Assembly: GCF_004405125.1 (NCBI RefSeq)
Contig: NZ_SORX01000005.1
Location: 124,001-188,000 of the forward strand
Direction of reading: 5' to 3'
DNA: 64,000 nucleotides
DNA from: Jeotgalibacillus salarius
Lineage (GTDB): Bacteria; Bacillota; Bacilli; Bacillales; Jeotgalibacillaceae
Part shown: piece by piece, positions 18,602 through 29,221 of the stretch
How the letters are laid out: each line of letters begins with the position of its first letter
Numbering within the stretch: the stretch's first letter is position 1
The notes under the pieces: model-generated
Seen by the model: the letters and a program-made list of their open reading frames with translations, nothing else
Database searches by the model: none
What the model was told of the DNA's origin: nothing
Made by a program: the position numbers and the translations under genes

Positions 18602-19363
18602 ATGACTGCCCTTAACGGCAGAAAGATCGCCTTAACGAGAGATGAGTTTTCATCCGAAACCGGCAGAATACTTGTTGAAAAAATGGGTGGGATACCAATT
18701 GTATCTCCGATGATTCAGATTGAACCCTCCGGTATTGAACTTGATGCGTGTAAAGTTAATCAACTTAAAGAATGCGAGTGGATCATTTTCACGAGTAAGA
18801 ACGGCGTTCAGTATTTCTATGAACTTATACAGGATGCCCGGAGAGAACATTTAACGGTCAATAAAAAGATAGGTGCGGTTGGCAAAAAAACAGCTGAAGC
18901 TTTAAGCAAAGCAGGTGTGAAAGTCGATTATATTCCACCTTTCTTTTCGGCCGCAAGTTTCGCTGAAGATTTTAAAGAAAATATAGATGGTCCTGTGCTT
19001 TTTCCTCAGGGGAATTTGTCCCGTGGTGAAATTGCAAAGTTTTTAACTGCACGAGGAAATCATTGTTTTGAATGGACTGTCTATCAGAATGTTATTCCTG
19101 AAATGACCTCAGAAATGATATTCAGTTTGAAGCAGTCAGATACAATTACGTTTTTCTCACCATCTGCTGTTGAAAATTTTTATGAGGCAGTCTGTGATGA
19201 TCATGAATTTATTGATCAGATAAAAATAGGCAGCTATCAGATTGCGAGCATAGGCCCTACAACGACCCATGCTTTGCAGGAAAAAGGTCTGCCTGTACAT
19301 ATCCAACCTTCAGAATATACAATTGAAGCGATGATGCTTGAAATTGTGGCGTCCCTGAGATAA
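18602..19363 (+). CDS. hemD: Uroporphyrinogen-III synthase
   Basis: Cyclises hydroxymethylbilane with inversion of ring D to give uroporphyrinogen III. Sequence conservation in this family is low. Length (253 residues), the N-terminal strand RKIALTR, the WIIFTSKNGVQYF segment and position between hemC and hemB identify it. A DTITFFSPSAVENF stretch matches the second domain. Confidence 0.9.
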   Translation: MTALNGRKIALTRDEFSSETGRILVEKMGGIPIVSPMIQIEPSGIELDACKVNQLKECEWIIFTSKNGVQYFYELIQDARREHLTVNKKIGAVGKKTAEALSKAGVKVDYIPPFFSAASFAEDFKENIDGPVLFPQGNLSRGEIAKFLTARGNHCFEWTVYQNVIPEMTSEMIFSLKQSDTITFFSPSAVENFYEAVCDDHEFIDQIKIGSYQIASIGPTTTHALQEKGLPVHIQPSEYTIEAMMLEIVASLR

Positions 19364-19413
19364 GCAAATAAATGAAACATTGAAGCGTTAAATAGAAGCA
19401 GGAGGGTTTATTG

Positions 19414-20394
19414 ATGAAAGAACTGGAATTTGATCGGCACCGCAGATTGAGAGGTTCTGATGCCTTACGCGCAATGGTCCGGGAAACATGGCTTAGAACT
19501 GAAGATTTTATTTACCCGCTTTTTGTTGTCGAAGGTGAAAATATTCATCGTGAAGTACCTTCTATGCCAGGAGTATTCCACGTATCACTTGATGGCGTGA
19601 TGAATGAAATTAATGAATGTATAGAACTTGGAATAAAATCTATTATACTGTTCGGTGTTCCTAAAGATAAAGATTCTCACGGAAGTCAGGCGTATGCTGA
19701 AGAAGGGATTGTTCAGCAGGCGACCAGACTGATTAAAAAAGAAGCACCAGAGATGGTTGTCATCGCAGATACATGTTTATGCCAATATACAGACCACGGA
19801 CACTGCGGCATCGTTGAAAATGGCAAGGTTCTAAATGACCCGACTCTTGACTTACTTGCTAAAACAGCTGTCAGCCAGGCAAAAGCTGGAGCAGATATCA
19901 TTGCGCCATCAAATATGATGGATGGTTTTGTAACAGCAATCCGCTACGGATTAGATGAAGCGGGCTTTCATGATGTGCCAATTATGAGTTATGCTGTTAA
20001 ATACTCTTCAAGCTTTTACGGCCCGTTCAGAGACGCAGCACACAGCTCACCTCAGTTTGGTGATCGTAAAACGTATCAGATGGATCCGGCTAACCGTCTT
20101 GAAGCACTCAGAGAAGCAGACTCTGATGTGAATGAAGGTGCAGACTTTTTAATTGTAAAACCTGCGCTTTCTTACCTGGATATCATGAGAGAAGTGAAGG
20201 ACCGTCATGCTTTACCGATTGTTGCTTATAACGTAAGCGGAGAATATTCGATGATTAAGGCAGCTGCAGCGAATGGCTGGATTAATGAACAGGAAGTTAT
20301 TCTTGAAAAACTGACAAGCATGAAGCGTGCAGGTGCAGACTTAATCATCACTTACCACGCAAAAGAAGCAGCACGGTGGATTAAAGAGCAATAA
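19414..20394 (+). CDS. hemB: Delta-aminolevulinic acid dehydratase (porphobilinogen synthase)
   Basis: Condenses two 5-aminolevulinate molecules into porphobilinogen. The Schiff-base lysines lie in [15 protein letters not shown] and in the region around NVSGEYSM. A cysteine-containing metal segment [15 protein letters not shown] indicates the zinc type. 326 residues. ATG 19414 is preferred over the adjacent TTG 19411, because GGAGGG ends seven bases before it. Confidence 0.96.
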   Translation: MKELEFDRHRRLRGSDALRAMVRETWLRTEDFIYPLFVVEGENIHREVPSMPGVFHVSLDGVMNEINECIELGIKSIILFGVPKDKDSHGSQAYAEEGIVQQATRLIKKEAPEMVVIADTCLCQYTDHGHCGIVENGKVLNDPTLDLLAKTAVSQAKAGADIIAPSNMMDGFVTAIRYGLDEAGFHDVPIMSYAVKYSSSFYGPFRDAAHSSPQFGDRKTYQMDPANRLEALREADSDVNEGADFLIVKPALSYLDIMREVKDRHALPIVAYNVSGEYSMIKAAAANGWINEQEVILEKLTSMKRAGADLIITYHAKEAARWIKEQ

Positions 20395-20409
20395 GAAGGG
20401 AGCGGTAAC

Positions 20410-21705
20410 ATGCGTTCATATGAAAAGTCTCAAGAAGCATTCAAAATAGCCTCGGAACTAATGCCAGGAGGCGTTAACAGCCCGGTTCGCGCATTTAAAT
20501 CCGTGAACATGGATCCAATTTTTATGGAAAAAGGTAAAGGGTCAAAAATCTATGACATTGATGGTAATGAGTATATTGACTACGTACTGTCATGGGGACC
20601 TTTAATTCTTGGTCACGCTGATGATCATGTAATTGATGAAATTAAGAAAACAGCTGAAAGCGGAACAAGCTTTGGAGCGCCAAGCCTTGCTGAGAACAAA
20701 TTAGCTGAGCTTGTGATCGAGCGGGTGCCGTCTATTGAAAAAGTAAGAATGGTGTCTTCAGGAACAGAAGCGACAATGAGTGCGCTGCGTCTTGCACGCG
20801 GATTCACGGGAAGAGACAAAATCGTTAAGTTTGAAGGCTGCTATCATGGACACGGAGACAGCCTTTTGATCAAAGCGGGTTCAGGCGTTGCAACATTGGG
20901 CCTTCCTGATTCACCCGGCGTACCTGCAAGTGTCGCTCAGAATACAATAACAGTTCCGTTTAATGATTTTGAATCGATTCAATATGTATTTAAAGAGTAC
21001 GGGAGTGAAATTGCTGGTGTCATTGTAGAACCCGTAGCTGGAAATATGGGTGTTGTGCCACCAGTTGAAGGTTTTCTTGAAGAGTTAAAAAGCTTAACGG
21101 AAGAACACGGTTCACTGCTCATTTTTGATGAAGTCATGACCGGTTTCCGTGTTGGTTACAATTGTGCACAAGGTCATCTGGGCGTAACGCCGGATCTTAC
21201 ATGCCTTGGAAAAGTAATTGGTGGAGGTCTGCCAGTCGGTGCATTTGGCGGACGTAAAGATATCATGGAGCACATTGCACCTGCAGGTCCAATTTATCAG
21301 GCTGGAACACTTTCGGGTAACCCGCTTGCAATGGCTGCAGGATATGCGACTCTCTCACAGCTTACAGAAGACAGCTACAAGCATTTCATTAAAGCTGGTG
21401 ATCAACTTGAAGCAGGCTTTACTGAACTTGCTGAAAGATACAATATTCCGCATTCAGTTAACCGTGCCGGTTCAATGCTGGGCTTTTTCTTTACAAATGA
21501 AAAAGTGACAGACTTTGATAAGGCTAAAACGTCAGACTTAGAGCTGTTCGGTGAATTTTACAGGCTGATGGCCGAAAATGGCGTCTTTTTACCACCTTCA
21601 CAATTCGAAGGCTGGTTCCTGTCAACGGTGCATTCTGACGAAGACATTGAACGCACGCTTAAAGCTGTGGAAGCGTCATTTAAAGAAATTGCATCTAAAA
21701 GATAA
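20410..21705 (+). CDS. hemL: Glutamate-1-semialdehyde 2,1-aminomutase
   Basis: PLP enzyme that converts glutamate-1-semialdehyde into 5-aminolevulinate, taking the HemA product and making the HemB substrate. The PLP lysine is in [16 protein letters not shown] and the [15 protein letters not shown] motif binds the phosphate. 431 residues. It ends the hem operon and is followed by a strong terminator. Confidence 0.96.
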   Translation: MRSYEKSQEAFKIASELMPGGVNSPVRAFKSVNMDPIFMEKGKGSKIYDIDGNEYIDYVLSWGPLILGHADDHVIDEIKKTAESGTSFGAPSLAENKLAELVIERVPSIEKVRMVSSGTEATMSALRLARGFTGRDKIVKFEGCYHGHGDSLLIKAGSGVATLGLPDSPGVPASVAQNTITVPFNDFESIQYVFKEYGSEIAGVIVEPVAGNMGVVPPVEGFLEELKSLTEEHGSLLIFDEVMTGFRVGYNCAQGHLGVTPDLTCLGKVIGGGLPVGAFGGRKDIMEHIAPAGPIYQAGTLSGNPLAMAAGYATLSQLTEDSYKHFIKAGDQLEAGFTELAERYNIPHSVNRAGSMLGFFFTNEKVTDFDKAKTSDLELFGEFYRLMAENGVFLPPSQFEGWFLSTVHSDEDIERTLKAVEASFKEIASKR

Positions 21706-21710
21706 ATCCT

Positions 21711-21744
21711 GCCAGCCCGGTATCATGATCGGGCTGGTTTTTTA
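21711..21744 (+). terminator. Terminator of the hem operon
   Basis: CCAGCCCG / CGGGCTGG stem followed by six T, seven bases after the hemL stop. Confidence 0.92.
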
Positions 21745-21774
21745 TTCATACGCGCGCCAATTTTTTCATAGGCT
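21745..21774 (+). promoter_or_regulatory. Possible sigma-E promoter of spoVID
   Basis: TTCATAC (21745-21751) and CATAGGCT (21767-21774) have the spacing of the sigma-E consensus (GTCATATT-N14-CATACAAT) and partial base matches. spoVID of B. subtilis is sigma-E dependent, which supports the call. Confidence 0.4.
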
Positions 21775-21803
21775 GTAAGAGAACCTATTTGAAGGAGGCA
21801 GCG

Positions 21804-22718
21804 ATGGCTAAAAACACAATATATAAATTACAGGAACATATTACTTTCAAAGGTGAAAATGCTTTAAGTGAATTACGCTCTCTGTCATTTGAGCCAAGCG
21901 TATCAATTACAGAGCATTCTGATCAGGTAGTTGTTGAAGGTACACTTCTGCTTGCTGGAGAAGGTGATTTTGAACCTTCTGATGAACCTCGGGATTCAAA
22001 ATATGCAGAGGTTCAGGCTGCAACAATCAAGGAAGATATTTTATATTTCGAGCATCATTTTCCACTGTCAATTTCAATTGCTTCAGGTAGAGTTCCGAGA
22101 AAGCAGGATGTAGAAGTCTATATTGATCACGTTGATTATGAGATTCCTGAAAACGGAATTTTGCAAGTGACTGCCGACATTATGATTGAAGGAATTTCTG
22201 AACCTGAACCAGAACCTGAACCAGAAATTGAAGAGGTGTATGAAGATTCCAGGGTGCTCCCTAACCCTCTTGAAGAATGGACAGGGTTAATGGTTGAAGA
22301 AGAGCCACAAAAAGATGAAGAGCAAAGTGTATATAATGAGGAAGAAGCAGTAAGTGAGGAAAATGTAATTGAGGAGCCAGATCGAACGCCTGAAGACGAA
22401 ACTGTGGAGCCTGAGTCAGACGAGGACCAGCAGAACGACGGGGACGATAACGTCGAACCAAGAGCTGACGGTGAAGAAGGATCATCCGAAAAAAACAATG
22501 AGGAAGATACTTTTACACGTTTTATTAAGTCGCTTGATGAAGAGCGTACAGTCATTAAAATACATATCGCTCAGCAGGATGAAACACCTGAAACTGTAGC
22601 TGAGCGTTATGGTGTACCGATGCTTCAGCTGATGAAAGTGAACCAATTTGAATCCAGGCGTCCATTTGACAGAGGAGAGCTGATTCGAATTCCGGATCGT
22701 CAAACCCATTCAAAATAA
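21804..22718 (+). CDS. spoVID: Spore coat morphogenetic protein SpoVID
   Basis: Mother-cell protein needed for coat encasement; in B. subtilis it binds SafA and SpoIVA. An N-terminal conserved domain (about 1-140) is followed by a long Glu/Pro/Asp-rich stretch and a C-terminal LysM domain (about 247-298, ending LIRIPDRQ). At 304 residues it is much shorter than B. subtilis SpoVID (575), mostly in the acidic linker. ATG 21804 follows AAGGAGG. ysxE, next in B. subtilis, is absent. Its 3' end overlaps a convergent small gene. Confidence 0.88.
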   Translation: MAKNTIYKLQEHITFKGENALSELRSLSFEPSVSITEHSDQVVVEGTLLLAGEGDFEPSDEPRDSKYAEVQAATIKEDILYFEHHFPLSISIASGRVPRKQDVEVYIDHVDYEIPENGILQVTADIMIEGISEPEPEPEPEIEEVYEDSRVLPNPLEEWTGLMVEEEPQKDEEQSVYNEEEAVSEENVIEEPDRTPEDETVEPESDEDQQNDGDDNVEPRADGEEGSSEKNNEEDTFTRFIKSLDEERTVIKIHIAQQDETPETVAERYGVPMLQLMKVNQFESRRPFDRGELIRIPDRQTHSK

Positions 22719-22891
22719 AGGACGCAGGCAACCCCTACTAAAAAACCGAGTATCAGAACGTCTAGCGTTGAAGGAATGAGCAGCAGACGGATCGTTTGGA
22801 AGATGCAGAGTGGTAAGATGATGGTTTGCATATAGCAGCGGCATTTTCTCCACCACGGCGGTTTGGGTTTTGGAAATAATCTCTTTCCCAT
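22700..22891 (-). CDS. Small convergent membrane protein, unknown function
   Basis: A 63-residue frame on the minus strand. The ATG follows AGGGGG by six bases, a strong ribosome site. The protein begins with a basic stretch (MGKRLFPKPKPPWWRKCR) and continues with two hydrophobic segments, one ending in VLYFEWV. Its stop lies 19 bases inside the 3' end of spoVID on the other strand, so the two genes are convergent and overlap. I do not recognise a family. The strong ribosome site and membrane-like composition support a real gene. Confidence 0.55.
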   Translation of the reverse strand: MGKRLFPKPKPPWWRKCRCYMQTIILPLCIFQTIRLLLIPSTLDVLILGFLVGVACVLYFEWV

Positions 22892-22960
22892 GGGTTACCC
22901 CCTATTAAAAAATCATGGTATGCAATATCTTATGCACAGTAAGATTTTTTGCGATTTTTA

Positions 22961-22990
22961 TTGACGAAACAACTGGATTTTGATTATGAT
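22961..22990 (+). promoter_or_regulatory. sigma-A promoter of valS
   Basis: TTGACG (22961-22966), 18-base spacer and TATGAT (22985-22990), just upstream of the T-box leader. Confidence 0.7.
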
Positions 22991-22996
22991 AGATCA

Positions 22997-23243
22997 TATA
23001 TAAGATGCATTGATCAGGAGTAGTAAGCAGCCTGTCGTTCTTCAGAGAAGAAATTCATGTGGTGAGAGAATTTCCAGAATTGACCCTGCCGAAGTCGCCT
23101 GTGAGCAGTACTGGTGAATGAAAAGTAGCCCGTGCCGGTTAGAAGCCGTTATCTAAATTAAGTGCACAGGCAGCAGTCTGTGTAAAAAGGTGGTACCGCG
23201 AATCAAATCCCTTCGTCCTTTTACGGCGAGAGGGATTTTTTTG
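22997..23243 (+). ncRNA. T-box riboswitch of valS
   Basis: About 250-base leader with the invariant T-box AAGGTGGTACCGCG (23187-23200) and a Stem I region upstream. A GTC triplet at 23094-23096, in GAAGTCGCC, is the likely valine specifier codon. It senses uncharged tRNA-Val: bound tRNA stabilises the antiterminator and valS is transcribed; otherwise the terminator at 23205-23243 forms. The specifier position is inferred. Confidence 0.93.
23205..23243 (+). terminator. T-box intrinsic terminator
   Basis: AAATCCCTTCG pairs with CGAGAGGGATTT with a small mismatch, followed by seven T. This is the regulated terminator of the valS leader. Confidence 0.88.
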
Positions 23244-23343
23244 TTTTCTTCTTTACAGCGTGCATTATCGTTTATTGATTCCAACAGGACGAGCATGGGA
23301 CAGGCTATTAGAAAGTACTAAATACAGCGATGGAGGGAATATT

Positions 23344-25983
23344 ATGAGTGAAACATCAATGCCTACGAAGTACGATCCAAAGGCAATAGAAGAAGGCCGT
23401 TACGAATGGTGGCTGAAAGAAAAAGTATTTGAAGCGAAAAGTGATGAAAGTAAAGACCCGTATACGATCGTCATTCCACCACCTAACGTAACAGGTAAAC
23501 TGCACCTGGGACATGCATGGGATACAGCACTCCAGGATATCCTGACACGCATGAAGCGGATGCAGGGCTATGATGTTCTGTGGCTGCCTGGAATGGATCA
23601 TGCCGGAATTGCAACACAGGCTAAAGTTGACCAGAAGCTTCGTGAACAGGGTAAATCACGCTATGAATTAGGGCGCGAAGCATTTCTTGAGGAATCATGG
23701 AAATGGAAAGATGAGTACGCTGAACATATTCGTGAGCAGTGGTCGAAGCTTGGTCTTGGCCTTGACTACAGCCGTGAAAGGTTCACGTTGGATGAAGGCT
23801 TATCAAAAGCCGTTCAAAAGGTATTTATTGACCTTTATAATAAAGGTCTGATCTACCGCGGTGAGTATATTATTAACTGGGATCCTGCGACAAAGACTGC
23901 CCTTTCAGATATTGAGGTCATTCATAAAGATGTGCAGGGTGCGTTTTATCATATGAGATATCCACTTACAGATGGCAGCGGTCATATTGAGATTGCGACT
24001 ACGCGTCCTGAAACAATGCTGGGTGATACTGCAGTAGCTGTGCATCCTGAAGATGACCGCTACAAGCATCTGATAGGCAAAACAGTTAAGCTTCCGATCG
24101 TAGGCCGTGAAATTGAGATTGTAGCAGATGATTATGTTGACATGGAATTTGGTTCAGGTGCAGTAAAGATTACACCTGCACACGACCCTAATGACTTTGA
24201 AATCGGTAACCGTCATAACCTTGAGCGAGTACTTGTGATGAATGAAGACGGCTCGATGAATGACAATGCCGGGAAGTATAAAGGCATGGACCGTTTTGAG
24301 TGCCGTAAGCAGATCGTAAAAGACCTTCAGGAAGACGGCGTATTGTTTGAAATTGAAGAGCATCTGCATTCAGTAGGACACTCTGAGAGAAGCGGTGCGG
24401 TCGTTGAACCTTATCTATCAACGCAGTGGTTTGTCAAGATGGAACCACTTGCGAAACAGGCGATGGACATTCAGGAAACTGAAGGTAAGGTAAACTTTGT
24501 GCCGAACCGATTTGAAAATACGTATATGAGATGGATGGAAAATATCAGAGACTGGTGTATCTCAAGACAGCTTTGGTGGGGTCACCGCATTCCGGCCTGG
24601 TATCATAATGAAACTGGTGAACTTTATGTAGGTGAAGAAGCACCGTCAGATCTTGAAAACTGGCACCAGGATGAAGATGTGCTGGATACTTGGTTTTCTT
24701 CAGCGCTCTGGCCATTTTCAACGATGGGCTGGCCAGATAAAGAAGCAGCTGATTTCAAGCGCTACTATCCGACTGCAGCGCTCGTGACGGGCTATGATAT
24801 TATCGCATTCTGGGTATCACGTATGATTTTCCAGGGCGTTGAATTCACAGGTGAGCGTCCATTTAATGACGTGTTAATCCACGGTCTGGTACGTGACGCA
24901 GATGGGCGTAAGATGTCGAAGTCCCTTGGTAACGGTATTGACCCGATGGATGTAATCGAACAATATGGCGCTGATTCACTGCGTTATGTGCTGACAACCG
25001 GTTCATCTCCTGGTCAGGATCTCCGTTTTTCAATGGAAAAGGTGGAGTCAATCTGGAACTTTGCGAACAAAATCTGGAATGCTTCGAGATTTGCTTTGAT
25101 GAACATGGATGGACTGTCTGTCGAGGAAATTGACTTAACAGGTAAGAAATCTGTTGCGGATAAGTGGATTCTTACACGTTTGAATGACACAATTGAAAAT
25201 GTAACGAGCCTGGCGGACCGCTATGAATTCGGAGAAGTAGGCCGTACGCTGTATAATTTCATTTGGGATGACTTCTGCAGCTGGTATATTGAAATGGCAA
25301 AACTGCCGCTAAATGGTGAAGACGAAGAAGCGAAGAAGACAACCCGTTCAATCCTTGCATATGTGCTGGATCAGACAATGCGTCTGCTTCACCCGTTTAT
25401 GCCATTTATTACGGAAGAAATCTGGCAGAACCTGCCGCATGACGGTAAATCTATTACAGAAGCAGCCTGGCCGACAGTGGATGAATCTTTCAACGATCGT
25501 GAAGCGGAAGAGGAAATGAAGCTTCTGATCGAAGTGATCCGTTCAGTACGTAATATCCGGGCAGAAGTGAATACACCAATGAGTAAGAAAGTCAGCCTGA
25601 TGATCCGTGCATCAAATGATCAGACAGCGGATCGTTTGAATAAAAACAGTGCTTATATTGAAAAGTTCTGTAACCCTGAAAACCTGATCATTGGCACAGA
25701 TGTAAAAGCACCTGAGAAAGCTATGACTGCTGTTGTGACAAATGCAGAGCTATTCCTTCCTCTTGAAGGATTACTCAACATTGACGAAGAAATTGAGCGC
25801 CTTGAAAAAGAATTGGACAAGTGGACCAAAGAAGTTGAGAGAGTTGAGAAGAAGCTTGGCAATGAGCGTTTTGTAAGTAAAGCACCGGAGTCAGTTGTAG
25901 AAGAAGAACGTGCAAAGCAAAAAGATTATCTGTCAAAACATGCTGCTGTTAAGACAAGAATTGAAGAAATGCGAACGATATAA
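23344..25983 (+). CDS. valS: Valyl-tRNA synthetase
   Basis: Class I aminoacyl-tRNA synthetase charging tRNA-Val. HLGHAWD is the HIGH motif and KMSKS occurs in [11 protein letters not shown]. An editing domain lies between them and a C-terminal coiled coil follows ([18 protein letters not shown]). 879 residues. ATG 23344 follows GATGGAGGG. A longer in-frame reading would run back towards the T-box terminator and is rejected. Confidence 0.97.
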   Translation: MSETSMPTKYDPKAIEEGRYEWWLKEKVFEAKSDESKDPYTIVIPPPNVTGKLHLGHAWDTALQDILTRMKRMQGYDVLWLPGMDHAGIATQAKVDQKLREQGKSRYELGREAFLEESWKWKDEYAEHIREQWSKLGLGLDYSRERFTLDEGLSKAVQKVFIDLYNKGLIYRGEYIINWDPATKTALSDIEVIHKDVQGAFYHMRYPLTDGSGHIEIATTRPETMLGDTAVAVHPEDDRYKHLIGKTVKLPIVGREIEIVADDYVDMEFGSGAVKITPAHDPNDFEIGNRHNLERVLVMNEDGSMNDNAGKYKGMDRFECRKQIVKDLQEDGVLFEIEEHLHSVGHSERSGAVVEPYLSTQWFVKMEPLAKQAMDIQETEGKVNFVPNRFENTYMRWMENIRDWCISRQLWWGHRIPAWYHNETGELYVGEEAPSDLENWHQDEDVLDTWFSSALWPFSTMGWPDKEAADFKRYYPTAALVTGYDIIAFWVSRMIFQGVEFTGERPFNDVLIHGLVRDADGRKMSKSLGNGIDPMDVIEQYGADSLRYVLTTGSSPGQDLRFSMEKVESIWNFANKIWNASRFALMNMDGLSVEEIDLTGKKSVADKWILTRLNDTIENVTSLADRYEFGEVGRTLYNFIWDDFCSWYIEMAKLPLNGEDEEAKKTTRSILAYVLDQTMRLLHPFMPFITEEIWQNLPHDGKSITEAAWPTVDESFNDREAEEEMKLLIEVIRSVRNIRAEVNTPMSKKVSLMIRASNDQTADRLNKNSAYIEKFCNPENLIIGTDVKAPEKAMTAVVTNAELFLPLEGLLNIDEEIERLEKELDKWTKEVERVEKKLGNERFVSKAPESVVEEERAKQKDYLSKHAAVKTRIEEMRTI

Positions 25984-25990
25984 ATTGATG

Positions 25991-26023
25991 AGCGGATAGA
26001 CATAACTGTCTGTCCGCTTTTTT
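25991..26023 (+). terminator. Terminator of valS
   Basis: 12-bp stem AGCGGATAGACA / TGTCTGTCCGCT with one G-U pair, 4-base loop and six T. Confidence 0.9.
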
Positions 26024-26036
26024 AGGAGTGAATAAA

Positions 26037-27311
26037 ATGATTCAAAATTACGAAGAAGCAGTCCACTGGATTCACGGAAGGTTAAGATTAGGGATCAAAC
26101 CCGGCCTTGAACGTATGGAATGGATGATGAATCGGCTGGGGAACCCTCATTTAAAAATAAAAGCAGTACATATAGGCGGTACAAATGGAAAAGGGTCAAC
26201 ACTTAGCTTTCTGAGGCAGATCCTCCAGGAAGACGGCTATTCAGTGGGCACATTTACTTCACCTTACTTTGAGTTTTTTAATGAAAGAATTTCTGTAAAT
26301 GGATATCCTGCTCCTGAAGAGGAGTGGACGAAATTAGTAAATAAGATTAAACCTCTGGCTGATGAGCTTGAACAGCACGACCTAGGAGGACCTACTGAAT
26401 TTGAAGTCATTACTGCCATGATGTTTTATTACTTTGGAGAAATGAAAAAAGTAGATATTGCGCTCATTGAAGTAGGGTTGGGTGGAAGGTTTGACTCAAC
26501 AAATATTGTTCAGCCCGTTTGTACATGCATCACTTCAATCGGTCTGGACCATGTCAGCATACTCGGAAATTCTTATGAGGAGATTGCTTTTGAAAAAGCG
26601 GGCATTATCAAAGACGATATCCCGCTTGTCTTAAATGTAAATCATAATGGAGCCAGAGGAGTCATTATAAGACAAGCTGAAAAAATGCGTTCATCTGTTT
26701 ATGAATTGGGCAGACAGTTTCACATTGCGCATGAACAGTCAAATGAGCAGGGAGAAAAATTTGTATATAATGGCACCCTGCATTTGAAAACGGCAATGAG
26801 CGGTCTGCATCAGGCAGAAAACGCATCTCTTGCTGTGACAATAGCCAGGCTGATTAAACCTGAAATGACGGATCAGGTAATTCAGACAGGGTTACAAAAC
26901 ACCTATTGGCCGGGACGTTTTGAATTGATCAGTCAGGATCCGCTGATCGTCATGGATGGTGCACATAATCCTGAAGGAATTGAAATGATGATGAAGACAA
27001 TACAAGAAAAATACAGTGATAAAAAAGTTCATTTTATATTTGCGGCTGTTTCGGATAAGGACTTATCACAAATGATCGGAGTACTTGATCATCATGCTGA
27101 TAAAATCACTTTTACTTCATTTGATTTTCCGAGAGCAGCGAAATCAGATCAGTTATATGAGTTGAGCAGTCATCATAATAAGAAAACTGCTGATCAGAGA
27201 GATTGGATAACTGAAATTAAGCGTTCAAATGATATTTTATATATGGTGACAGGATCTTTATACTTTCTGTCAGGCATCTACCGGGAATTAAAGAAAATTC
27301 ACTCCAATTGA
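26037..27311 (+). CDS. folC: Folylpolyglutamate synthase / dihydrofolate synthase
   Basis: Adds glutamate to dihydropteroate and polyglutamate tails to folates. P-loop GGTNGKGST and the GLGGRFDSTN motif are characteristic of the Mur-ligase-like family. 424 residues. ATG 26037 lies nine bases after AGGAG; an in-frame GTG at 26028 overlaps that site. It is the last backbone gene before the pilus region, as in B. subtilis, where folC is followed by comC. Confidence 0.95.
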   Translation: MIQNYEEAVHWIHGRLRLGIKPGLERMEWMMNRLGNPHLKIKAVHIGGTNGKGSTLSFLRQILQEDGYSVGTFTSPYFEFFNERISVNGYPAPEEEWTKLVNKIKPLADELEQHDLGGPTEFEVITAMMFYYFGEMKKVDIALIEVGLGGRFDSTNIVQPVCTCITSIGLDHVSILGNSYEEIAFEKAGIIKDDIPLVLNVNHNGARGVIIRQAEKMRSSVYELGRQFHIAHEQSNEQGEKFVYNGTLHLKTAMSGLHQAENASLAVTIARLIKPEMTDQVIQTGLQNTYWPGRFELISQDPLIVMDGAHNPEGIEMMMKTIQEKYSDKKVHFIFAAVSDKDLSQMIGVLDHHADKITFTSFDFPRAAKSDQLYELSSHHNKKTADQRDWITEIKRSNDILYMVTGSLYFLSGIYRELKKIHSN

Positions 27312-27339
27312 AAGAATATTGTCATTAATTTAAATTTAT

Positions 27340-27368
27340 GTGACTATACCCATTTAATTTGGTATGAT
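27340..27368 (+). promoter_or_regulatory. Promoter of the GGDEF gene
   Basis: GTGACT (27340-27345), 17-base spacer and TATGAT (27363-27368), 46 bases before the start codon. Confidence 0.5.
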
Positions 27369-27414
27369 TAGTTTTACATGAGACTATTATCATAATAAAA
27401 TGAGGTGAAATAAG

Positions 27415-29124
27415 ATGAAAGAAATAACTATGCCAGTTAAATGGGTATTATGGATTATGTGGTTAATTGTTTTCCCAACTGGTCTGCTGATCGCTTATCA
27501 GATTAGTCCAATTCCTGATTTGGACTGGAGGATTGCACTAAGTCTGATCTTATTGGCAGTTATTTCTGCTTATCTCCCGTTTAAAGTAGATCACTCTACT
27601 ATATTTATTATTCACTGGATCAATCTTGCAGCCTTTCTAACCTATGGCCTATTTTATGAAATGATTTTAATGCAGCTCGTGTTAATTCCTTTACTGATCA
27701 GATCAAAAATTACACTGAAAACACTTTACCGGTTTCCTCTGAATTCAACGATGTTTATGCTGATCAGCCTGCTGGCAGGAATGATCTTTTACAGCACCGG
27801 AATAGGATCAGCTGACGGTTTCTGGGCGCTGGTATTCGCATCAGCCATATACATTTTTATTCATATTTTCGCTAATCATGTATATTTATTTTCATTTAAT
27901 CGACTAATCGGTAACAAATATCCATTTTTCAGCAGCGATACAAAGCTGGACTATGCAGCCACGATGTTAAGTATGCCGTTTGGTCTTGCACTCTATTATT
28001 TACTTCAATCAGTAGGCCCGGCAGCAACACTATTATTAGGGATCCCTTTTTTAGCCGTAACCATTATATTAAGGTTGTACAATACGTCTGAAAAAGTAAA
28101 TAATGACCTGGCAAAATCAGCAAAAATCGGACATCAGCTCACTGAGCGTTTAAATGTGAATGAAGTACTGGATTTATTTACAAATAAACTAGCAGACTTA
28201 ATGCCTTTGGACTATACATACATCTTAGACGTTAACACAAAAAAGAATGAACTGATCCTTTTAAGAAGAATTGAAAACGGACAATTGGAATCAAATAATT
28301 TGTCTCCAGTCCGGAAAGGTGAAGGCATCTCAGGGAAAGTGTGGGGAACAGGGGAAGCTCTCCTCTTTAACAAGAAAAAGGATTGGATTGAAGAGGTTGA
28401 GGGCTATATTCCATCTGATATTGAAAGTATCATTTGTGTGCCGATTCAGCGAAATAAAAGAACCGTTGCAGTCCTTTTAGCAGCATCAAAAAAGAAGAAT
28501 GCTTTTGGCACACATTTACTGGCAATCCTGGAAATTCTCTGTTCTTATCTCGCAATTGCCATGCAAAACGCAAGAAACTATCAGCGCAATGTAAAGAGAA
28601 GTGAGCGCTGCGCATTAACGGGTTTATATAATTTCAGATATTTTGATGAACAGCTGAGTAATGAATTTTCAAGACTGGAACAGGGACGTATGAATGCACT
28701 CTCACTCATTTTGCTGGATATCGATCACTTCAAAAAAGTGAATGATACTTATGGTCACCAGAGCGGAAATGACCTTCTACAGGAGCTCGCAGGTCTGCTA
28801 ATTGAGACTGCGGGAAGAGAAGCATTGATTGCACGCTACGGCGGAGAGGAATTTGTCCTGCTGTTAAGTGATAAAACAAAAGAAGAAGCACAGTCAATAG
28901 GAGAAAAAATCAGAGCAGTGATCGAAAACCATCAATTTGAAATTCAGCATGATTTGAGTCAGAACAGAGAAATCACAAAAATAAATATGACAGTCAGCAT
29001 CGGTGTCGCATCTTCACCGGAAGATACAGACTCAGCAAAAAATCTCCTCAGAAATGCTGACAGAGCGCTATATATAGGGGCTAAACAAAAAGGCCGGAAT
29101 AAGGTTGCGGTTTATTCGAAGTAA
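27415..29124 (+). CDS. Membrane GAF-GGDEF diguanylate cyclase
   Basis: Predicted to make cyclic-di-GMP from two GTP at the membrane. 569 residues: about seven N-terminal hydrophobic helices (10-220), a GAF-like sensor (about 225-375) and a GGDEF domain from about 400. LTGLYNFR, LLDIDHFKKVNDTYGH and the active-site YGGEEF (475-480) are intact, so it should be catalytic. The inhibitory RxxD site is replaced by GREA, predicting no product inhibition there. It opens the pilus region; PilB encoded downstream has a cyclic-di-GMP-type N-terminal domain. Ligand of the sensor part is unknown. Confidence 0.87.
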   Translation: MKEITMPVKWVLWIMWLIVFPTGLLIAYQISPIPDLDWRIALSLILLAVISAYLPFKVDHSTIFIIHWINLAAFLTYGLFYEMILMQLVLIPLLIRSKITLKTLYRFPLNSTMFMLISLLAGMIFYSTGIGSADGFWALVFASAIYIFIHIFANHVYLFSFNRLIGNKYPFFSSDTKLDYAATMLSMPFGLALYYLLQSVGPAATLLLGIPFLAVTIILRLYNTSEKVNNDLAKSAKIGHQLTERLNVNEVLDLFTNKLADLMPLDYTYILDVNTKKNELILLRRIENGQLESNNLSPVRKGEGISGKVWGTGEALLFNKKKDWIEEVEGYIPSDIESIICVPIQRNKRTVAVLLAASKKKNAFGTHLLAILEILCSYLAIAMQNARNYQRNVKRSERCALTGLYNFRYFDEQLSNEFSRLEQGRMNALSLILLDIDHFKKVNDTYGHQSGNDLLQELAGLLIETAGREALIARYGGEEFVLLLSDKTKEEAQSIGEKIRAVIENHQFEIQHDLSQNREITKINMTVSIGVASSPEDTDSAKNLLRNADRALYIGAKQKGRNKVAVYSK

Positions 29125-29134
29125 ATATGTAATG

Positions 29135-29167
29135 ATCATGCTTTTATGAGTTAAAAGTATGATTTTA
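29135..29167 (+). terminator. Terminator of the GGDEF gene
   Basis: ATCATGCTTTT / AAAAGTATGAT stem with one G-U pair and a 7-base loop, then TTT. Confidence 0.6.
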
Positions 29168-29221
29168 TAAAATTTATGTTAAAATAATCATATAGTATTA
29201 GATACAAAGGAGTGGGCGATT

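Noticed and set aside
22136-22555. Long minus-strand frame inside spoVID
   Set aside because: Ser-rich shadow of the Glu-rich linker; no ribosome site.
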